A DNA stretch of 64,000 nucleotides, from the NCBI RefSeq assembly GCF_002904295.1, contig NZ_PPHG01000072.1, positions 248,001 through 312,000 of the forward strand, read 5' to 3'. A program made the translations under genes and the position numbers. The stretch is from Amycolatopsis sp. CA-128772 (GTDB lineage: Bacteria; Actinomycetota; Actinomycetes; Mycobacteriales; Pseudonocardiaceae). This document shows positions 45,369 to 54,407 of this stretch, in pieces. The number at the start of each line of letters is the position of its first letter. Within the stretch, counting starts at the first letter, position 1. Under the pieces are notes generated by a model, which made no database searches, had not been told where the DNA came from, and worked only from the letters and a program-made list of their open reading frames with translations.

Positions 45369-47291
45369 ATGGCCGATTACCTGACCGGCGACCCGATCGC
45401 CGACACCAAGGCCCCCGCCGTTCCCCTGGAGAACCGGTGGGACGAAAGGAAGTTCGCCGCGAAGCTGGTGAACCCGGCGAACCGGCGCCGGCACCGCGTG
45501 ATCGTCGTGGGCACCGGGCTGGCCGGCGGCGCGGCCGGGGCGACGCTGGCCGAGCAGGGCTACCACGTCGTGCAGTTCTGCTTCCAGGACTCGCCGCGGC
45601 GCGCGCACTCCGTCGCCGCCCAAGGCGGCATCAACGCCGCGAAGAACTACCGCAACGACGGCGATTCGGTGTACCGCCTCTTCCACGACACGGTCAAGGG
45701 CGGTGACTTCCGCGCCCGCGAGTCCAATGTGTACCGGCTGGCGCAGGTGTCGGCGCAGATCATCGACCAGGCCGTGGCCCAGGGCGTCCCGTTCGCCCGG
45801 GAGTACGGCGGCCTGCTCGACACCCGGTCCTTCGGCGGGGTGCAGGTGCAGCGGACGTTCTACGCGCGCGGCCAGACGGGCCAGCAGCTGCTGATCGGCG
45901 CGTACCAGGCGTTGTCCCGGCAGATCGACGCCGGGACCGTCGAACTGCACGCGCGCACGGAAATGCTCGACCTCGTCGTCGCCGATGGCCGCGCGCGCGG
46001 CATCGTCGCCCGCGACCTCGTCACCGGCGAGATCACCACGCACCTCGCGGACGCCGTCGTGCTCGCGACCGGCGGCTACGGCAACGTCTTCTCCCTCTCG
46101 ACGAACGCGAAGGGCTCCAACGCCACGGCGATCTGGCGGGCGCACAAGCGCGGCGCGTACTTCGCGAACCCGTGCTTCACCCAGATTCACCCGACGTGCA
46201 TCCCGCGCTCGGGGGAGCACCAGTCGAAGCTGACGCTGATGAGCGAGTCGCTGCGCAACGACGGCCGGATCTGGGTGCCGCGATCGCCCGGCGACCCGCG
46301 GCCGCCGGGGGAGATCCCCGAGGGCGACCGCGACTACTACCTCGAACGCCTGTACCCGAGCTTCGGCAACCTGGTACCGCGCGACATCGCCTCGCGGGCG
46401 GCGAAGAACGTCTGCGACGCGGGTCTCGGCGTCGGCCCCGGCGGCCTCGGCGTGTACCTCGACTTCGCCGACGCGATCGCGCGTCTGGGCCGCCCGGCGA
46501 TCGAAGCCCGGTACGGCAACCTCTTCGACATGTACCAGCGGATCACCGCGGAGGACCCGTACACCGTGCCGATGCGGATCTACCCGGCCATCCACTACAC
46601 GATGGGCGGGCTGTGGGTCGACTACGACCTGCAGAGCACCATCCCCGGCCTGTTCGTGATCGGCGAAGCGAACTTCTCCGACCACGGCGCCAACCGGCTC
46701 GGCGCGTCCGCCCTCATGCAGGGCCTCGCCGACGGCTACTTCGTGCTGCCCGCGACGGTGAACGACTACCTCGGCGGCACGCGCCTCGGCGACGTCGACG
46801 CGGGCGAAGCCGCGCGGGTGGAGGCCGAGGTCCGCGCCCGGATCGACCGGCTGCTGGCCGTCCGGGGCACGCGCTCGGTCGATGCGTTCCACCGCGAACT
46901 GGGCCTGCTGATGTGGGACCACTGCGGGATGTCCCGCACCCGCGAAGGCCTGCGCAAGGCGCTGGACCGGGTGCCGGAGCTGCGCGCCGAGTTCTGGCGC
47001 GACGTCCGGATCCCCGGCGGCGGCCGGGAGTTCAACCAGGAGCTGGAGAAGGCGAACCGGGTCGCGGACTTCCTGGAGCTGGCCGAGCTGATGCTCGTCG
47101 ACGCGCTCGCGCGTGAGGAGTCGTGCGGCGGTCATTTCCGCGAGGAACACCAGACCCCGGACGGCGAAGCGCTGCGGGACGACGAGAACTTCGCCCACGT
47201 CGCCGCGTGGGAGTACGGCACACCACCGGTGCTGCACCGCGAGGACCTGGTCTTCGAACAGGTCCACCCGACCCGACGGAGCTACACGTGA
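45369..47291 (+). CDS. sdhA: Succinate dehydrogenase / fumarate reductase flavoprotein
   Basis: A 640-residue FAD subunit. FAD-binding motif VIVVGTGLAGGAAGATLAEQ near residue 44, the FAD-linking His region RAHSVAAQGGINAAKNY, and active-site blocks with ARG..GQQLL, GEANFSDHGANRLGASALMQ and HYTMGGLWVD. It oxidises succinate to fumarate in the cytoplasm-facing part of the complex. Starts two bases after the sdhC stop; its stop overlaps the sdhB start. Confidence 0.95.
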   Translation: MADYLTGDPIADTKAPAVPLENRWDERKFAAKLVNPANRRRHRVIVVGTGLAGGAAGATLAEQGYHVVQFCFQDSPRRAHSVAAQGGINAAKNYRNDGDSVYRLFHDTVKGGDFRARESNVYRLAQVSAQIIDQAVAQGVPFAREYGGLLDTRSFGGVQVQRTFYARGQTGQQLLIGAYQALSRQIDAGTVELHARTEMLDLVVADGRARGIVARDLVTGEITTHLADAVVLATGGYGNVFSLSTNAKGSNATAIWRAHKRGAYFANPCFTQIHPTCIPRSGEHQSKLTLMSESLRNDGRIWVPRSPGDPRPPGEIPEGDRDYYLERLYPSFGNLVPRDIASRAAKNVCDAGLGVGPGGLGVYLDFADAIARLGRPAIEARYGNLFDMYQRITAEDPYTVPMRIYPAIHYTMGGLWVDYDLQSTIPGLFVIGEANFSDHGANRLGASALMQGLADGYFVLPATVNDYLGGTRLGDVDAGEAARVEAEVRARIDRLLAVRGTRSVDAFHRELGLLMWDHCGMSRTREGLRKALDRVPELRAEFWRDVRIPGGGREFNQELEKANRVADFLELAELMLVDALAREESCGGHFREEHQTPDGEALRDDENFAHVAAWEYGTPPVLHREDLVFEQVHPTRRSYT

Positions 47292-48028
47292 AACTCACCG
47301 TCCGCGTCTGGCGGCAGGCCGGCCCGGCCGCCGAAGGCCGCCTCGTCAGCTACCCGGTCGACGGCCTCGGCCCGGACATGTCCTTCCTCGAACTGCTCGA
47401 CGTGCTCAACCAGCAGCTGATCGAAGCCGGCGACGAACCGGTGGCGTTCGACCACGACTGCCGGGAGGGCATCTGCGGCTCGTGTGGCGTCGTGATCAAC
47501 GGGCAGGCGCACGGGCCCGGACGCACGACGTCGTGCCAGCTGCATCTGCGCTCCTTCGCCGACGGCGACGTCGTCGACGTGGAACCGTGGCGCGCCAAGG
47601 GGTTTCCGGTGGTCAAGGACCTGGTCGTCGACCGGTCGGCGCTCGACCGGATCGTCCAGGCCGGCGGGTACGTCAGCGCGCCCACCGGCAGCGCCCCGGA
47701 CGCCCACGCGACCCCGGTCCCCAAGCCGGACGCGGACCTGGCGTTCGACAACGCGACGTGCATCGGCTGCGGTGCCTGCGTGGCGGCCTGCCCGAACGGC
47801 TCGGCGACCCTCTTCACGGCGGCGAAGGTGACCCACCTGAGCCTGCTGCCGCAGGGCGGCCCCGAACGCGCCCGCCGCGTGCTCGACATGGTGGACGCGA
47901 TGGACGCCGAGGGCTTCGGCGGCTGCACCAACACCGGCGAGTGCGTGGCGTCCTGCCCGAAGGGGATCCCGTTCGCGAGCATCACGACCCTCAACCGGGA
48001 GTTCCTCGCGGCGAGCCGCGCCCGATAA
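47288..48028 (+). CDS. sdhB: Succinate dehydrogenase iron-sulfur subunit
   Basis: A 246-residue protein. The N-terminal plant-type ferredoxin domain has CREGICGSCGVVING and a later Cys (TSCQLHL) for the [2Fe-2S] centre. The C-terminal domain has CIGCGACVAACPNGSA and CTNTGECVASCPKG for the other two clusters. GTG start overlapping the sdhA stop (GTGA). Confidence 0.95.
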   Translation: MKLTVRVWRQAGPAAEGRLVSYPVDGLGPDMSFLELLDVLNQQLIEAGDEPVAFDHDCREGICGSCGVVINGQAHGPGRTTSCQLHLRSFADGDVVDVEPWRAKGFPVVKDLVVDRSALDRIVQAGGYVSAPTGSAPDAHATPVPKPDADLAFDNATCIGCGACVAACPNGSATLFTAAKVTHLSLLPQGGPERARRVLDMVDAMDAEGFGGCTNTGECVASCPKGIPFASITTLNREFLAASRAR

Positions 48029-48068
48029 CCGGTGGCGCCGGGGTGCGTCGCGCCGGTCGACTCGGGGC

Positions 48069-48461
48069 GTGCCCGATCTCCCGCGCCCGGAGCGCATCAC
48101 CGTCGACGCCGGCCAGGTGCGCCGCCTGGTCCTCGACCAGTTCCCGCACTGGGCGGACCGCCCGGTCCGGCCGGTGGCCCGGGGCGGGTGGGACAACTTC
48201 ACCTTCCACCTCGGCGACGACCTGGTGGCGCGCCTGCCCAGCGCGGCCGGGTACGCGTTGGCGGTCGGCAAGGAACAGCGGTGGCTGCCCCGGCTCGCGC
48301 CGCGGCTGCCGCGGCCCGTCCCCGGGCCGGTGGCGGTGGGCCGTCCCGGCGCCGGCTATCCCTTCCGTGGTCGGGTCCCGGACCGGCGGCGGCGTGGGGT
48401 GATCGGCTGTGCGATGGGCTGGCCGCGCGCGGAGTATCCGGGCGAGGGCGGAGCCGGGTAG
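48069..48461 (+). pseudogene. Truncated aminoglycoside phosphotransferase-family gene
   Basis: The first 100 residues are a good APH-family N-lobe (QVRRLVLDQFPHWADRPVR, GGWDNFTFHLGDDLVARLP, GKEQRWLPRLAPRLPRPVP). At about 48370 the gene breaks into a 91-bp repeat and ends at a TAG inside the repeat. The C-lobe with the catalytic HGD and DFG-like residues is gone, so it cannot be an active kinase. A full gene would be about 300 codons. Confidence 0.85.
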
Positions 48462-48644
48462 GCGGGTCCCGGACCGGCGGCGGCGTGGGGTGATCGGCTG
48501 TGCGATGGGCTGGCCGCGCGCGGAGTATCCGGGCGAGGGCGAAGCCGGGTAGGCGGGTCCCGGACCGGCGGCGGCGTGGGGTGATCAGCCGCGTGAAGCG
48601 CCGGCTGCGCGCCGAGTACTCAGCCGAACGCGAAGCCGGGCAAC
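48372..48644. repeat. Three tandem 91-bp units
   Basis: Units at 48372-48462 and 48463-48553 are nearly identical; the third, 48554-48644, is diverged in the middle and contains the 3' end and stop codon of the ArsR-type gene. Each carries GGGTCCCGGACCGGCGGCGG. The left units thus look like copies of the regulator gene end, inserted where the phosphotransferase lost its C-terminal half. Confidence 0.85.
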
Positions 48645-49336
48645 AGCGCGCCGAACCGCCGCCGGCCGCGCGCGGTGATGCGTAGCTCGCGGTCCGCGGT
48701 GCCCCGGCGGACCAGGCCGTCGGCGAGGAACGTGGCCAGGACCTCGTGCCCGAGGACGCCGCCGAGGTGCGGGACGCGGTGGGTCCGGTCGAGGCAGGCC
48801 GTCGCCGGGCGGCGGCGGCCGCAGTCCACCTCCGCCGGCGAGACTCCGAGGTCGTGGAACGCCGAAAGGTCGTCACCGAGCGCCGTCTCCGGGGTCGAAC
48901 CGTCGGGCGGGCGCAGGGCGCCGCGGTCGACGAGCAGGGCGAACACCGCGATGCCGAGCCGTCCGGCGGCGTGGTCGTAGCACGTGTGCGCGATGTCCGC
49001 GCCCGACTCGGTGCGGTCCGGCGGGGCGATCGAATCGTTGCCCGCGTAGTGCGCCAGAGCGGTGAGCACCGGCAGGAGGTCGTCGCGGCCGGCGCGGTAC
49101 AGGGCGTGCCGTCCGGTGTGCTCGACGGTCACCAGCCCGGCCGCGCGCAGCCGGGCCAGGTGGTTGCCCAGCCGCGGCGCGGTGACGCCGAGGGCGTCGG
49201 CCAGCTGCACCATCGTGTGCGGGCCTTCGGCCGCCAGCACCTGCAACGCCGTGAGCCGCACGGGATCGGCCAGTTCGCGCGTCAGCTCGACGATCGCGCC
49301 CTGGACGGCGTTGCCCGCATCGACCAGTCCGCCCAT
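48620..49336 (-). CDS. ArsR-type winged-helix regulator
   Basis: A 238-residue protein. The winged helix is LADPVRLTALQVLAAEGPHT then VTAPRLGNHLARLRAAGLVT with VEHTGRHALYR. The second half is a longer domain (AHTCYDHAAGRLGIAVFALL with Cys and His, later DCGRRRPATACLDRTHRVPH) found in related regulators with DUF-type sensor ends. Start ATG after GGAAGGGA; a GTG three bases earlier is possible. Diverges from an MFS exporter gene and probably represses it. Confidence 0.88.
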   Translation of the reverse strand: MGGLVDAGNAVQGAIVELTRELADPVRLTALQVLAAEGPHTMVQLADALGVTAPRLGNHLARLRAAGLVTVEHTGRHALYRAGRDDLLPVLTALAHYAGNDSIAPPDRTESGADIAHTCYDHAAGRLGIAVFALLVDRGALRPPDGSTPETALGDDLSAFHDLGVSPAEVDCGRRRPATACLDRTHRVPHLGGVLGHEVLATFLADGLVRRGTADRELRITARGRRRFGALLPGFAFG

Positions 49337-49380
49337 CACCCGTCCCTTCCGGACCCGAGCCTAACACGGTTCACGCATTG

Positions 49381-49425
49381 CTGAATGGTCGTTGCACGCC
49401 GGCCGCGTCCGTGCTTACCATTCAG
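49381..49425 (+). promoter_or_regulatory. MFS gene promoter framed by an inverted repeat
   Basis: TTGCAC, 18 bases, TACCAT forms a good promoter for the MFS gene. CTGAATGG (49381) and CCATTCAG (49418) are inverted copies, one just before the -35 and one over the -10. This is a natural operator for the divergent ArsR-type repressor. Confidence 0.65.
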
Positions 49426-49446
49426 GCTCTCGTGAAGGGTGGTTGC

Positions 49447-50676
49447 ATGCGAAGCCTGCTTTGGGGCCGCGGGGTGTCCGCCCTGGGCGACGGCCTGTGG
49501 TTCACGATCTGGGCGCTGTACTTCACCCGGATCGCCGGTATCCCGCCGGTCGCGGTGGGCGCCGGGCTGGCCGTGGCCAGCGCGGCCGGCATGGCCGCCG
49601 CCGTACCGCTGGGGGCGTTGGCCGACCGGGCCGGCGCGCGGCCGGTGCTGATCGTGCTCACCCTCGTGCGGGGCGCCGCGATGGCCGCCTACCTGGCGGT
49701 CGGCTCCACCTGGTCGTTCATGGCCGTCACCGTGCCCTTCACCGCGCTGGCGACCGGCGGGACCGCGGTGCGGACGGCGTTGATCACCGGGCTGGTCACC
49801 GAGCCCGCGGAACGGGTGCGCGTGCTGGCGCAGCAGCGGGTCGCCCAGCACGTCGGGTACGCCGCCGGAGCCGGCCTCGGCGCGCTCGTGCTGACCGCCG
49901 ACACGCGGTGGGTCTACACCCTGGCCATCGCCGTCAACGCCGTCAGCTTCCTCGTGCTCGCCGCCGCGATGCTGCGGGTTCCCGCGCCCGCCCCGCGGCC
50001 GGCGGAACGGACGGCCGCCCGGGCGGTGCTGCGCGACCGGCCGTACCTGGCCGTCGTCGCGGCGACCGCGGTGCTTTCCCTGTGCTGGGCCATGTTGTCG
50101 GCCGGGCTGCCGCTCTGGCTGGCCGGCCGGACGCACCTGCCGCTGGGCCTGGGCGGCGTCGTGGTCGTGCTGAGTTCGGTCGGCATCGCGGTGTTCCAGG
50201 TGCCGTTCGCGCGGTTCGCGCGCACGGTGGCCCAGGCCGCGCGGACGGCGGTGCTGTCCGGCGTCGCGCTCGCCGCGAGCTGCGTGCTGCTGGCCACGAC
50301 GTCCGGTGGCGCGGGCGCGGGCGCCGTCACGGTCGTGGTGCTGGCCGCGCTGCTGCACATCGTGGGGGAGCTCGGTTACGTGGCCGCCGGCTGGGGCCTG
50401 TCGGTGCGGCTGATGCGCGAAGACGCCAAGGGCGCCTACCAGGGCGTCACCGAAGCGGCCACGGCCACCGTGCAGATGGTCGGCCCCGGTGTGTTCACGC
50501 TCGCCGTGGGCGGGCTCGGCGGCCCGGGCTGGCTGCTGGTGGCCCTGGTGTTCCTCGCCGCCGTCGCCCCCGTACCGGCGTTGAGCCGCTGGGCGGTCCG
50601 CACGCGCGAGCCGGCCGGCCGAGCGACGCACGTCACCCCGGCCGGCCGGAACACCGGCGGTGGCGCGACGTTGTAA
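49447..50676 (+). CDS. MFS transporter, drug-exporter type
   Basis: A 409-residue membrane protein with about 12 helices, beginning LLWGRGVSALGDGLWFTIWA and with GALADRAGARPVLIVL after helix 2. The type resembles enterobactin- or tetracycline-class exporters. ATG chosen after GAAGGGTGG; a longer start at 49378 lies within the promoter. Adjacent repressor and dead phosphotransferase suggest an old resistance cluster. Confidence 0.88.
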   Translation: MRSLLWGRGVSALGDGLWFTIWALYFTRIAGIPPVAVGAGLAVASAAGMAAAVPLGALADRAGARPVLIVLTLVRGAAMAAYLAVGSTWSFMAVTVPFTALATGGTAVRTALITGLVTEPAERVRVLAQQRVAQHVGYAAGAGLGALVLTADTRWVYTLAIAVNAVSFLVLAAAMLRVPAPAPRPAERTAARAVLRDRPYLAVVAATAVLSLCWAMLSAGLPLWLAGRTHLPLGLGGVVVVLSSVGIAVFQVPFARFARTVAQAARTAVLSGVALAASCVLLATTSGGAGAGAVTVVVLAALLHIVGELGYVAAGWGLSVRLMREDAKGAYQGVTEAATATVQMVGPGVFTLAVGGLGGPGWLLVALVFLAAVAPVPALSRWAVRTREPAGRATHVTPAGRNTGGGATL

Positions 50677-50792
50677 AGGGTGTCGGTACGGCGGTGTCCC
50701 CGGGCCTCACCCCTTGCCTCCACGGAATACCGCTGGTGCTGGAGCCGTGTTGTGCTTTTCGCCGCGAGGCGACCCCCGTACCGGCCACGAAC

Positions 50793-50848
50793 TCCCGCTT
50801 CCGCTCGCAGGTCGACCCCCCTCAGACCTCCGCTGAGCGGAAGCGGGA
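50793..50848. terminator. Large inverted repeat between convergent genes
   Basis: TCCCGCTTCCGCTC and GAGCGGAAGCGGGA are perfect 14-bp arms with a 28-base loop, between the MFS gene and the SnoaL-like gene. A bidirectional terminator is the likely role. Confidence 0.65.
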
Positions 50849-50867
50849 CTGCTTCCCCCCGGACGGT

Positions 50868-51230
50868 TCACCGCCGCCCGGCCGCCATCAGCGGGTGCCA
50901 GCGCGTCGCGTCGAAGATCAGCGAAATGGCCTCGATTTTCCCGTCCCGCAACCGGAAGTGCTCGGCGGTGTGCTGGACGCCGACCGGCGTGGCGGTGTGC
51001 ACGTCGTAGACCAGCGTGGCCTCCGAGTCGCCGTAGAGCTCGCTGAGCATCTCCACTTCCGTGACGATCCCGACGAACGCGGCCAGCCCGTCGAGGTGAC
51101 CGCGCGCGTCGGCGGAGGTGATCAGCGGGCTCCGGAAGGCGAAGGTGTCCGCCAGCTGTGCGGCCGCGGCCGTGACGTCGCCGGCGAAGCGGGCCCGGTG
51201 GTAGGCCTGAACGGTGTCGCGGGTGGTCAT
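50868..51230 (-). CDS. SnoaL-like / NTF2-fold protein
   Basis: A 120-residue protein of the NTF2-like fold: DTVQAYHRARFAGDVTAAAA at the start and AEHFRLRDGKIEAISLIFDA near the end. Such proteins are isomerases, cyclases or stress proteins. The start overlaps the MarR stop by 4 bases, so it is translated with its likely regulator. Confidence 0.85.
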   Translation of the reverse strand: MTTRDTVQAYHRARFAGDVTAAAAQLADTFAFRSPLITSADARGHLDGLAAFVGIVTEVEMLSELYGDSEATLVYDVHTATPVGVQHTAEHFRLRDGKIEAISLIFDATRWHPLMAAGRR

Positions 51231-51763
51231 CGGTCCTCCAGGTAGCGGGCGAGGTGGTGCTGGTTTTCCACCAGCCGCAGGCACAGGTGCCGCAGCTGCG
51301 TCGTTTCTTCGGCGGTGAACCCGCGGAAGAGCGCGGCCATCGCCAGCTGCGAGGGCCGGCGAAACTCCTCGAGCCAGGTCCGGCCGTCCGGGGTGATCCG
51401 GACCAGCACCGACCGCCGGTCGCGCGGGTCGGGGACCCGCTCGGCGAACCCGGCGCGTTCCAGGGTGTCGACCAGGCCGGTCACGTTCCGGGAGCTGACC
51501 CCGGCGGAGGCGGCGAGGTCCTTGACGTGGGAGCCGCCGGTGCCGAGCCGGATCAGGATGTCGAGGGCGCCCGGGCTGAGGCCGCGGCTGTCCGTGCCCC
51601 GCGAGCGCAGCTGGTCGAGGCTCCGCGCGGCCGTGCGGACGGCCGCGGCGGCTTCCAGCACGCCGGTGTCCTCGCCGAGGGTGAACCCGGCCAGCGCACT
51701 GCGGACGTCGGGGGAGTAGAGCCGGTCGCCGGGATCGCGGGCGAAGTTCGGTACGTCGTTCAT
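51227..51763 (-). CDS. MarR-family regulator
   Basis: A 178-residue winged-helix protein. Recognition region HVKDLAASAGVSSRNVTGLV, wing DTLERAGFAERVPDPRDRRS then VLVRITPDGR. ATG lies four bases from a palindrome that probably is its own operator. It forms an operon with the SnoaL-like gene. Confidence 0.9.
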   Translation of the reverse strand: MNDVPNFARDPGDRLYSPDVRSALAGFTLGEDTGVLEAAAAVRTAARSLDQLRSRGTDSRGLSPGALDILIRLGTGGSHVKDLAASAGVSSRNVTGLVDTLERAGFAERVPDPRDRRSVLVRITPDGRTWLEEFRRPSQLAMAALFRGFTAEETTQLRHLCLRLVENQHHLARYLEDR

Positions 51764-51766
51764 AGT

Positions 51767-51791
51767 GAAGCACTACATTAGTACGTGCTTC
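51767..51791. promoter_or_regulatory. MarR operator
   Basis: GAAGCAC and GTGCTTC are perfect inverted arms with an 11-base AT-rich centre (TACATTAGTAC), immediately upstream of the MarR start codon. Placement suggests autorepression. Confidence 0.65.
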
Positions 51792-51825
51792 CGTATCTCC
51801 GTCAAGAGCCTGTCCGCTCGCAGCC

Positions 51826-51880
51826 GTTAACCAGGCTTTCGCGCGGAGTTAGCCTCAGTCCCGGCACAGGTTCTCGAACG
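51826..51880 (+). promoter_or_regulatory. PHO-box-like repeats upstream of phospholipase C
   Basis: GTTAACC (51826), GTTAGCC (51848) and GTTCTCG (51870) recur every 22 bases, that is twice the 11-base unit of PhoP sites in streptomycetes. A CATACT -10-like hexamer follows at 51887. Phosphate-starvation control of a secreted phospholipase would make sense. Confidence 0.5.
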
Positions 51881-51928
51881 GACACCCATACTGACCCGGC
51901 TCTTCACCACGACACCCCCGGAGTCCCC

Positions 51929-53950
51929 ATGACGGACGTCAACCGACGGCGTTTCCTGCAGCTGGCCGGCGGCACCGCCGCCCTTTCCGCCCTCTCCACG
52001 AGCATCGCCCGCGCGGCCGAAATCCCGGCGCACCACCGCACCGGGACGCTGCGGGACGTCGAGCACATCGTGGTGCTGATGCAGGAGAACCGGTCGTTCG
52101 ACCACTACTTCGGCACGCTGCGCGGCGTCCGCGGCTTCGGCGACCCGCGGCCGGTGACCCTGGCCTCCGGCAAGTCGGTGTGGGAGCAGTCGGACGGCAA
52201 GCGCGACATCCTGCCCTTCCGCCCCGACGCGGACAACCTGGGCCTGCAGTTCATCCAGGACCTCCCGCACGGCTGGAAGGACACGCACGCGGCGTGGAAC
52301 GGCGGCCGGTACGACAAGTGGGTGCCCGCGAAGGGCTCGACCACGATGGCGTACCTGACCCGCGAGGACATCCCGTTCCACTACGCCCTCGCCGACTCGT
52401 TCACCATCTGCGACGCCTACCACTGCTCGTTCATGGGCTCGACCGACCCGAACCGCTACTACATGTGGACCGGGTACACGGGCAACGACGGCAGCGGCGG
52501 CGGGCCGGTCCTCGGCAACGACGAAAAGGGCTATTCCTGGACGACCTACCCCGAGCGCCTGGAGAAGGCGGGCGTGTCGTGGAAGATCTACCAGGACATC
52601 GGCGACGGCCTCGACGCCGCCGGCGGCTGGGGCTGGATCGACGACGCCTACCGCGGCAACTACGGCGACAATTCGCTGCTGTACTTCACCTCCTACCGCA
52701 ACGCCAAGCCCGGCGACCCGCTCTACGACAAGGCCCGCACCGGCACGAACGCCAAGGCGGGCGAGGGCTACTTCGACCGGCTCCGCGCCGACGTCAAGGC
52801 GGGCAACCTGCCGCAGGTCTCCTGGATCACCGCGCCGGAGGCGTTCTGCGAGCACCCGAACTGGCCGGTGAACTACGGCGCCTGGTACATCGCGCAGGTG
52901 CTTGACGCGCTCACCGCGAACCCGGAGGTGTGGAGCAAGACCGCGCTGTTCATCACCTACGACGAGAACGACGGCTTCTTCGACCACGTCGTCCCGCCGT
53001 ACGCGACGGCCGGGCAGTCCACTGTGGACACCGCGGGCGAGATCTACCCGGGGTCGGCGTCGAACCCGGCCGGCCCGTACGGGCTCGGCCAGCGCGTGCC
53101 GATGCTGGTGGTGTCGCCGTGGAGCAAGGGCGGCTGGGTGTGCTCGGAGACGTTCGACCACACGTCGATCATCCGGTTCGTCGAACGCCGGTTCGGCGTG
53201 CAGGAGCCGAACATCTCGGCGTGGCGCCGGTCGGTCTGCGGTGACCTGACTTCGGCGTTCGACTTCGCGCGCACGGACACGGCGGTCCCGGCGCTGCCGG
53301 ACACCGCGGGCTACCTCCCGCCGGACCGCGAGCGCCACCCGGACTACGTGCCGGCGGTCCCGGCCCGCACGGTGCTGCCGAAGCAGGAGCCCGGGCAGCG
53401 CCCGGCCCGCGCCCTGCCGTACGACTTGGCGGCCGACGCCCGGCTGGCGGCGGACGGCCTGCACGTGACGTTCGCCAACCAGGGCCGCGCGGGCGCGACG
53501 TTCTACGTGGCGACGCCGGGCGGCGACCCGCGCACCTACACCGCCGGCGCCGGCCGCTCGCTCACCGCCACGCTGCCGGTGTCCGGCGGTGGTTACGACT
53601 ACACGGTGTACGGACCGAACGGTTTCGTCCGCCGGTTCCGCGGCGGCGGCGCCGGTCCCGAGGTGAGCGTGCGGCCGGAGGGACGCAGCGGGAACCTGCA
53701 GCTGGTGCTCACGAACAGCGGCTCGACGGCGGCGCGGCTGACGCTGACGGACGCGTACGGGCGCTGCTCGACGACGCGCCTGCTGAAGCCGGGGGCGCGG
53801 GTGGTCGAATCGGTGGAGACGCGGCGCAGCGGCAACTGGTACGACGTCTCGATCGGTTCGGACCAGGACCCGCACTTCCTGCGGCGCGTGGCGGGCCACT
53901 TCGAGACCGGGCGGCCGAGCGTCAGCGACCCGAACATCGTTTCGCACTGA
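51929..53950 (+). CDS. Tat-exported phosphocholine-type phospholipase C
   Basis: A 673-residue protein. Twin-arginine signal NRRRFLQLAGGTAALSAL. The phosphoesterase core (about 40-450) begins EHIVVLMQENRSFDHYFGTL, the family signature, with later metal and catalytic segments ITYDENDGFFDHVVPPY and HTSIIRFVERRFGV. Two beta-sandwich domains follow (DUF756 type), as in bacterial PlcC/H. It would release phosphocholine or phosphate from phospholipids outside the cell. ATG preceded by GGAG. Confidence 0.93.
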   Translation: MTDVNRRRFLQLAGGTAALSALSTSIARAAEIPAHHRTGTLRDVEHIVVLMQENRSFDHYFGTLRGVRGFGDPRPVTLASGKSVWEQSDGKRDILPFRPDADNLGLQFIQDLPHGWKDTHAAWNGGRYDKWVPAKGSTTMAYLTREDIPFHYALADSFTICDAYHCSFMGSTDPNRYYMWTGYTGNDGSGGGPVLGNDEKGYSWTTYPERLEKAGVSWKIYQDIGDGLDAAGGWGWIDDAYRGNYGDNSLLYFTSYRNAKPGDPLYDKARTGTNAKAGEGYFDRLRADVKAGNLPQVSWITAPEAFCEHPNWPVNYGAWYIAQVLDALTANPEVWSKTALFITYDENDGFFDHVVPPYATAGQSTVDTAGEIYPGSASNPAGPYGLGQRVPMLVVSPWSKGGWVCSETFDHTSIIRFVERRFGVQEPNISAWRRSVCGDLTSAFDFARTDTAVPALPDTAGYLPPDRERHPDYVPAVPARTVLPKQEPGQRPARALPYDLAADARLAADGLHVTFANQGRAGATFYVATPGGDPRTYTAGAGRSLTATLPVSGGGYDYTVYGPNGFVRRFRGGGAGPEVSVRPEGRSGNLQLVLTNSGSTAARLTLTDAYGRCSTTRLLKPGARVVESVETRRSGNWYDVSIGSDQDPHFLRRVAGHFETGRPSVSDPNIVSH

Positions 53951-54068
53951 GCCTGGCCCGATCGGGCGGGAGGTTCACCCGGCCGTGGGCCCGCGCGTTG
54001 CGGGGCCGCGGCCGGGGTGGGAGCGTCGGGAGATCGACTGCTTTCCCACCACGGAACCAGGAGTGCGG

Positions 54069-54365
54069 ATGACCACCACCGAAATGCCGGCCGTGCACGA
54101 GTGCACGGTGAGCGGCTGTTCCTACAACCACGACGGCTGCCACGCGTTCGCGATCACGGTCGGCGGCGGCAACGGATCGGCGGACTGCGGAACGTTCGTC
54201 CCGCTGAACACGAAGGGCGGCCTGGACCGGGTGGTGGCCCAGGTCGGCGCGTGTTCGCGAGTGGACTGCCGCCACAATTCGTCGTTGGAGTGCACGGCAT
54301 CGAGCATCCGCGTCGGCCCGGGCGACGGCGGCCACGCGGCGAACTGCCTGACGTACACGCCGTAA
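54069..54365 (+). CDS. DUF1540 protein with two Cys-rich repeats
   Basis: A 98-residue protein with two copies of the DUF1540 motif: CTVSGCSYNHDGCHAFAITV ending DCGTF, and CSRVDCRHNSSLECTASSIR ending NCLTY. The cysteine pattern suggests a metal-binding knuckle; the role is not known. ATG after CAGGAG. Confidence 0.85.
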   Translation: MTTTEMPAVHECTVSGCSYNHDGCHAFAITVGGGNGSADCGTFVPLNTKGGLDRVVAQVGACSRVDCRHNSSLECTASSIRVGPGDGGHAANCLTYTP

Positions 54366-54377
54366 CGGGGGCTCGGG

Positions 54378-54407
54378 CACCTCGCGGCGGGGTCAGGCCG
54401 CGAGGTG
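54378..54407. terminator. Bidirectional terminator between convergent genes
   Basis: CACCTCGCGGC and GCCGCGAGGTG form a perfect 11-bp stem with an 8-base loop. The loop contains the stop codon of the minus-strand peptidase gene, so the last codons are part of the hairpin. Confidence 0.6.
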
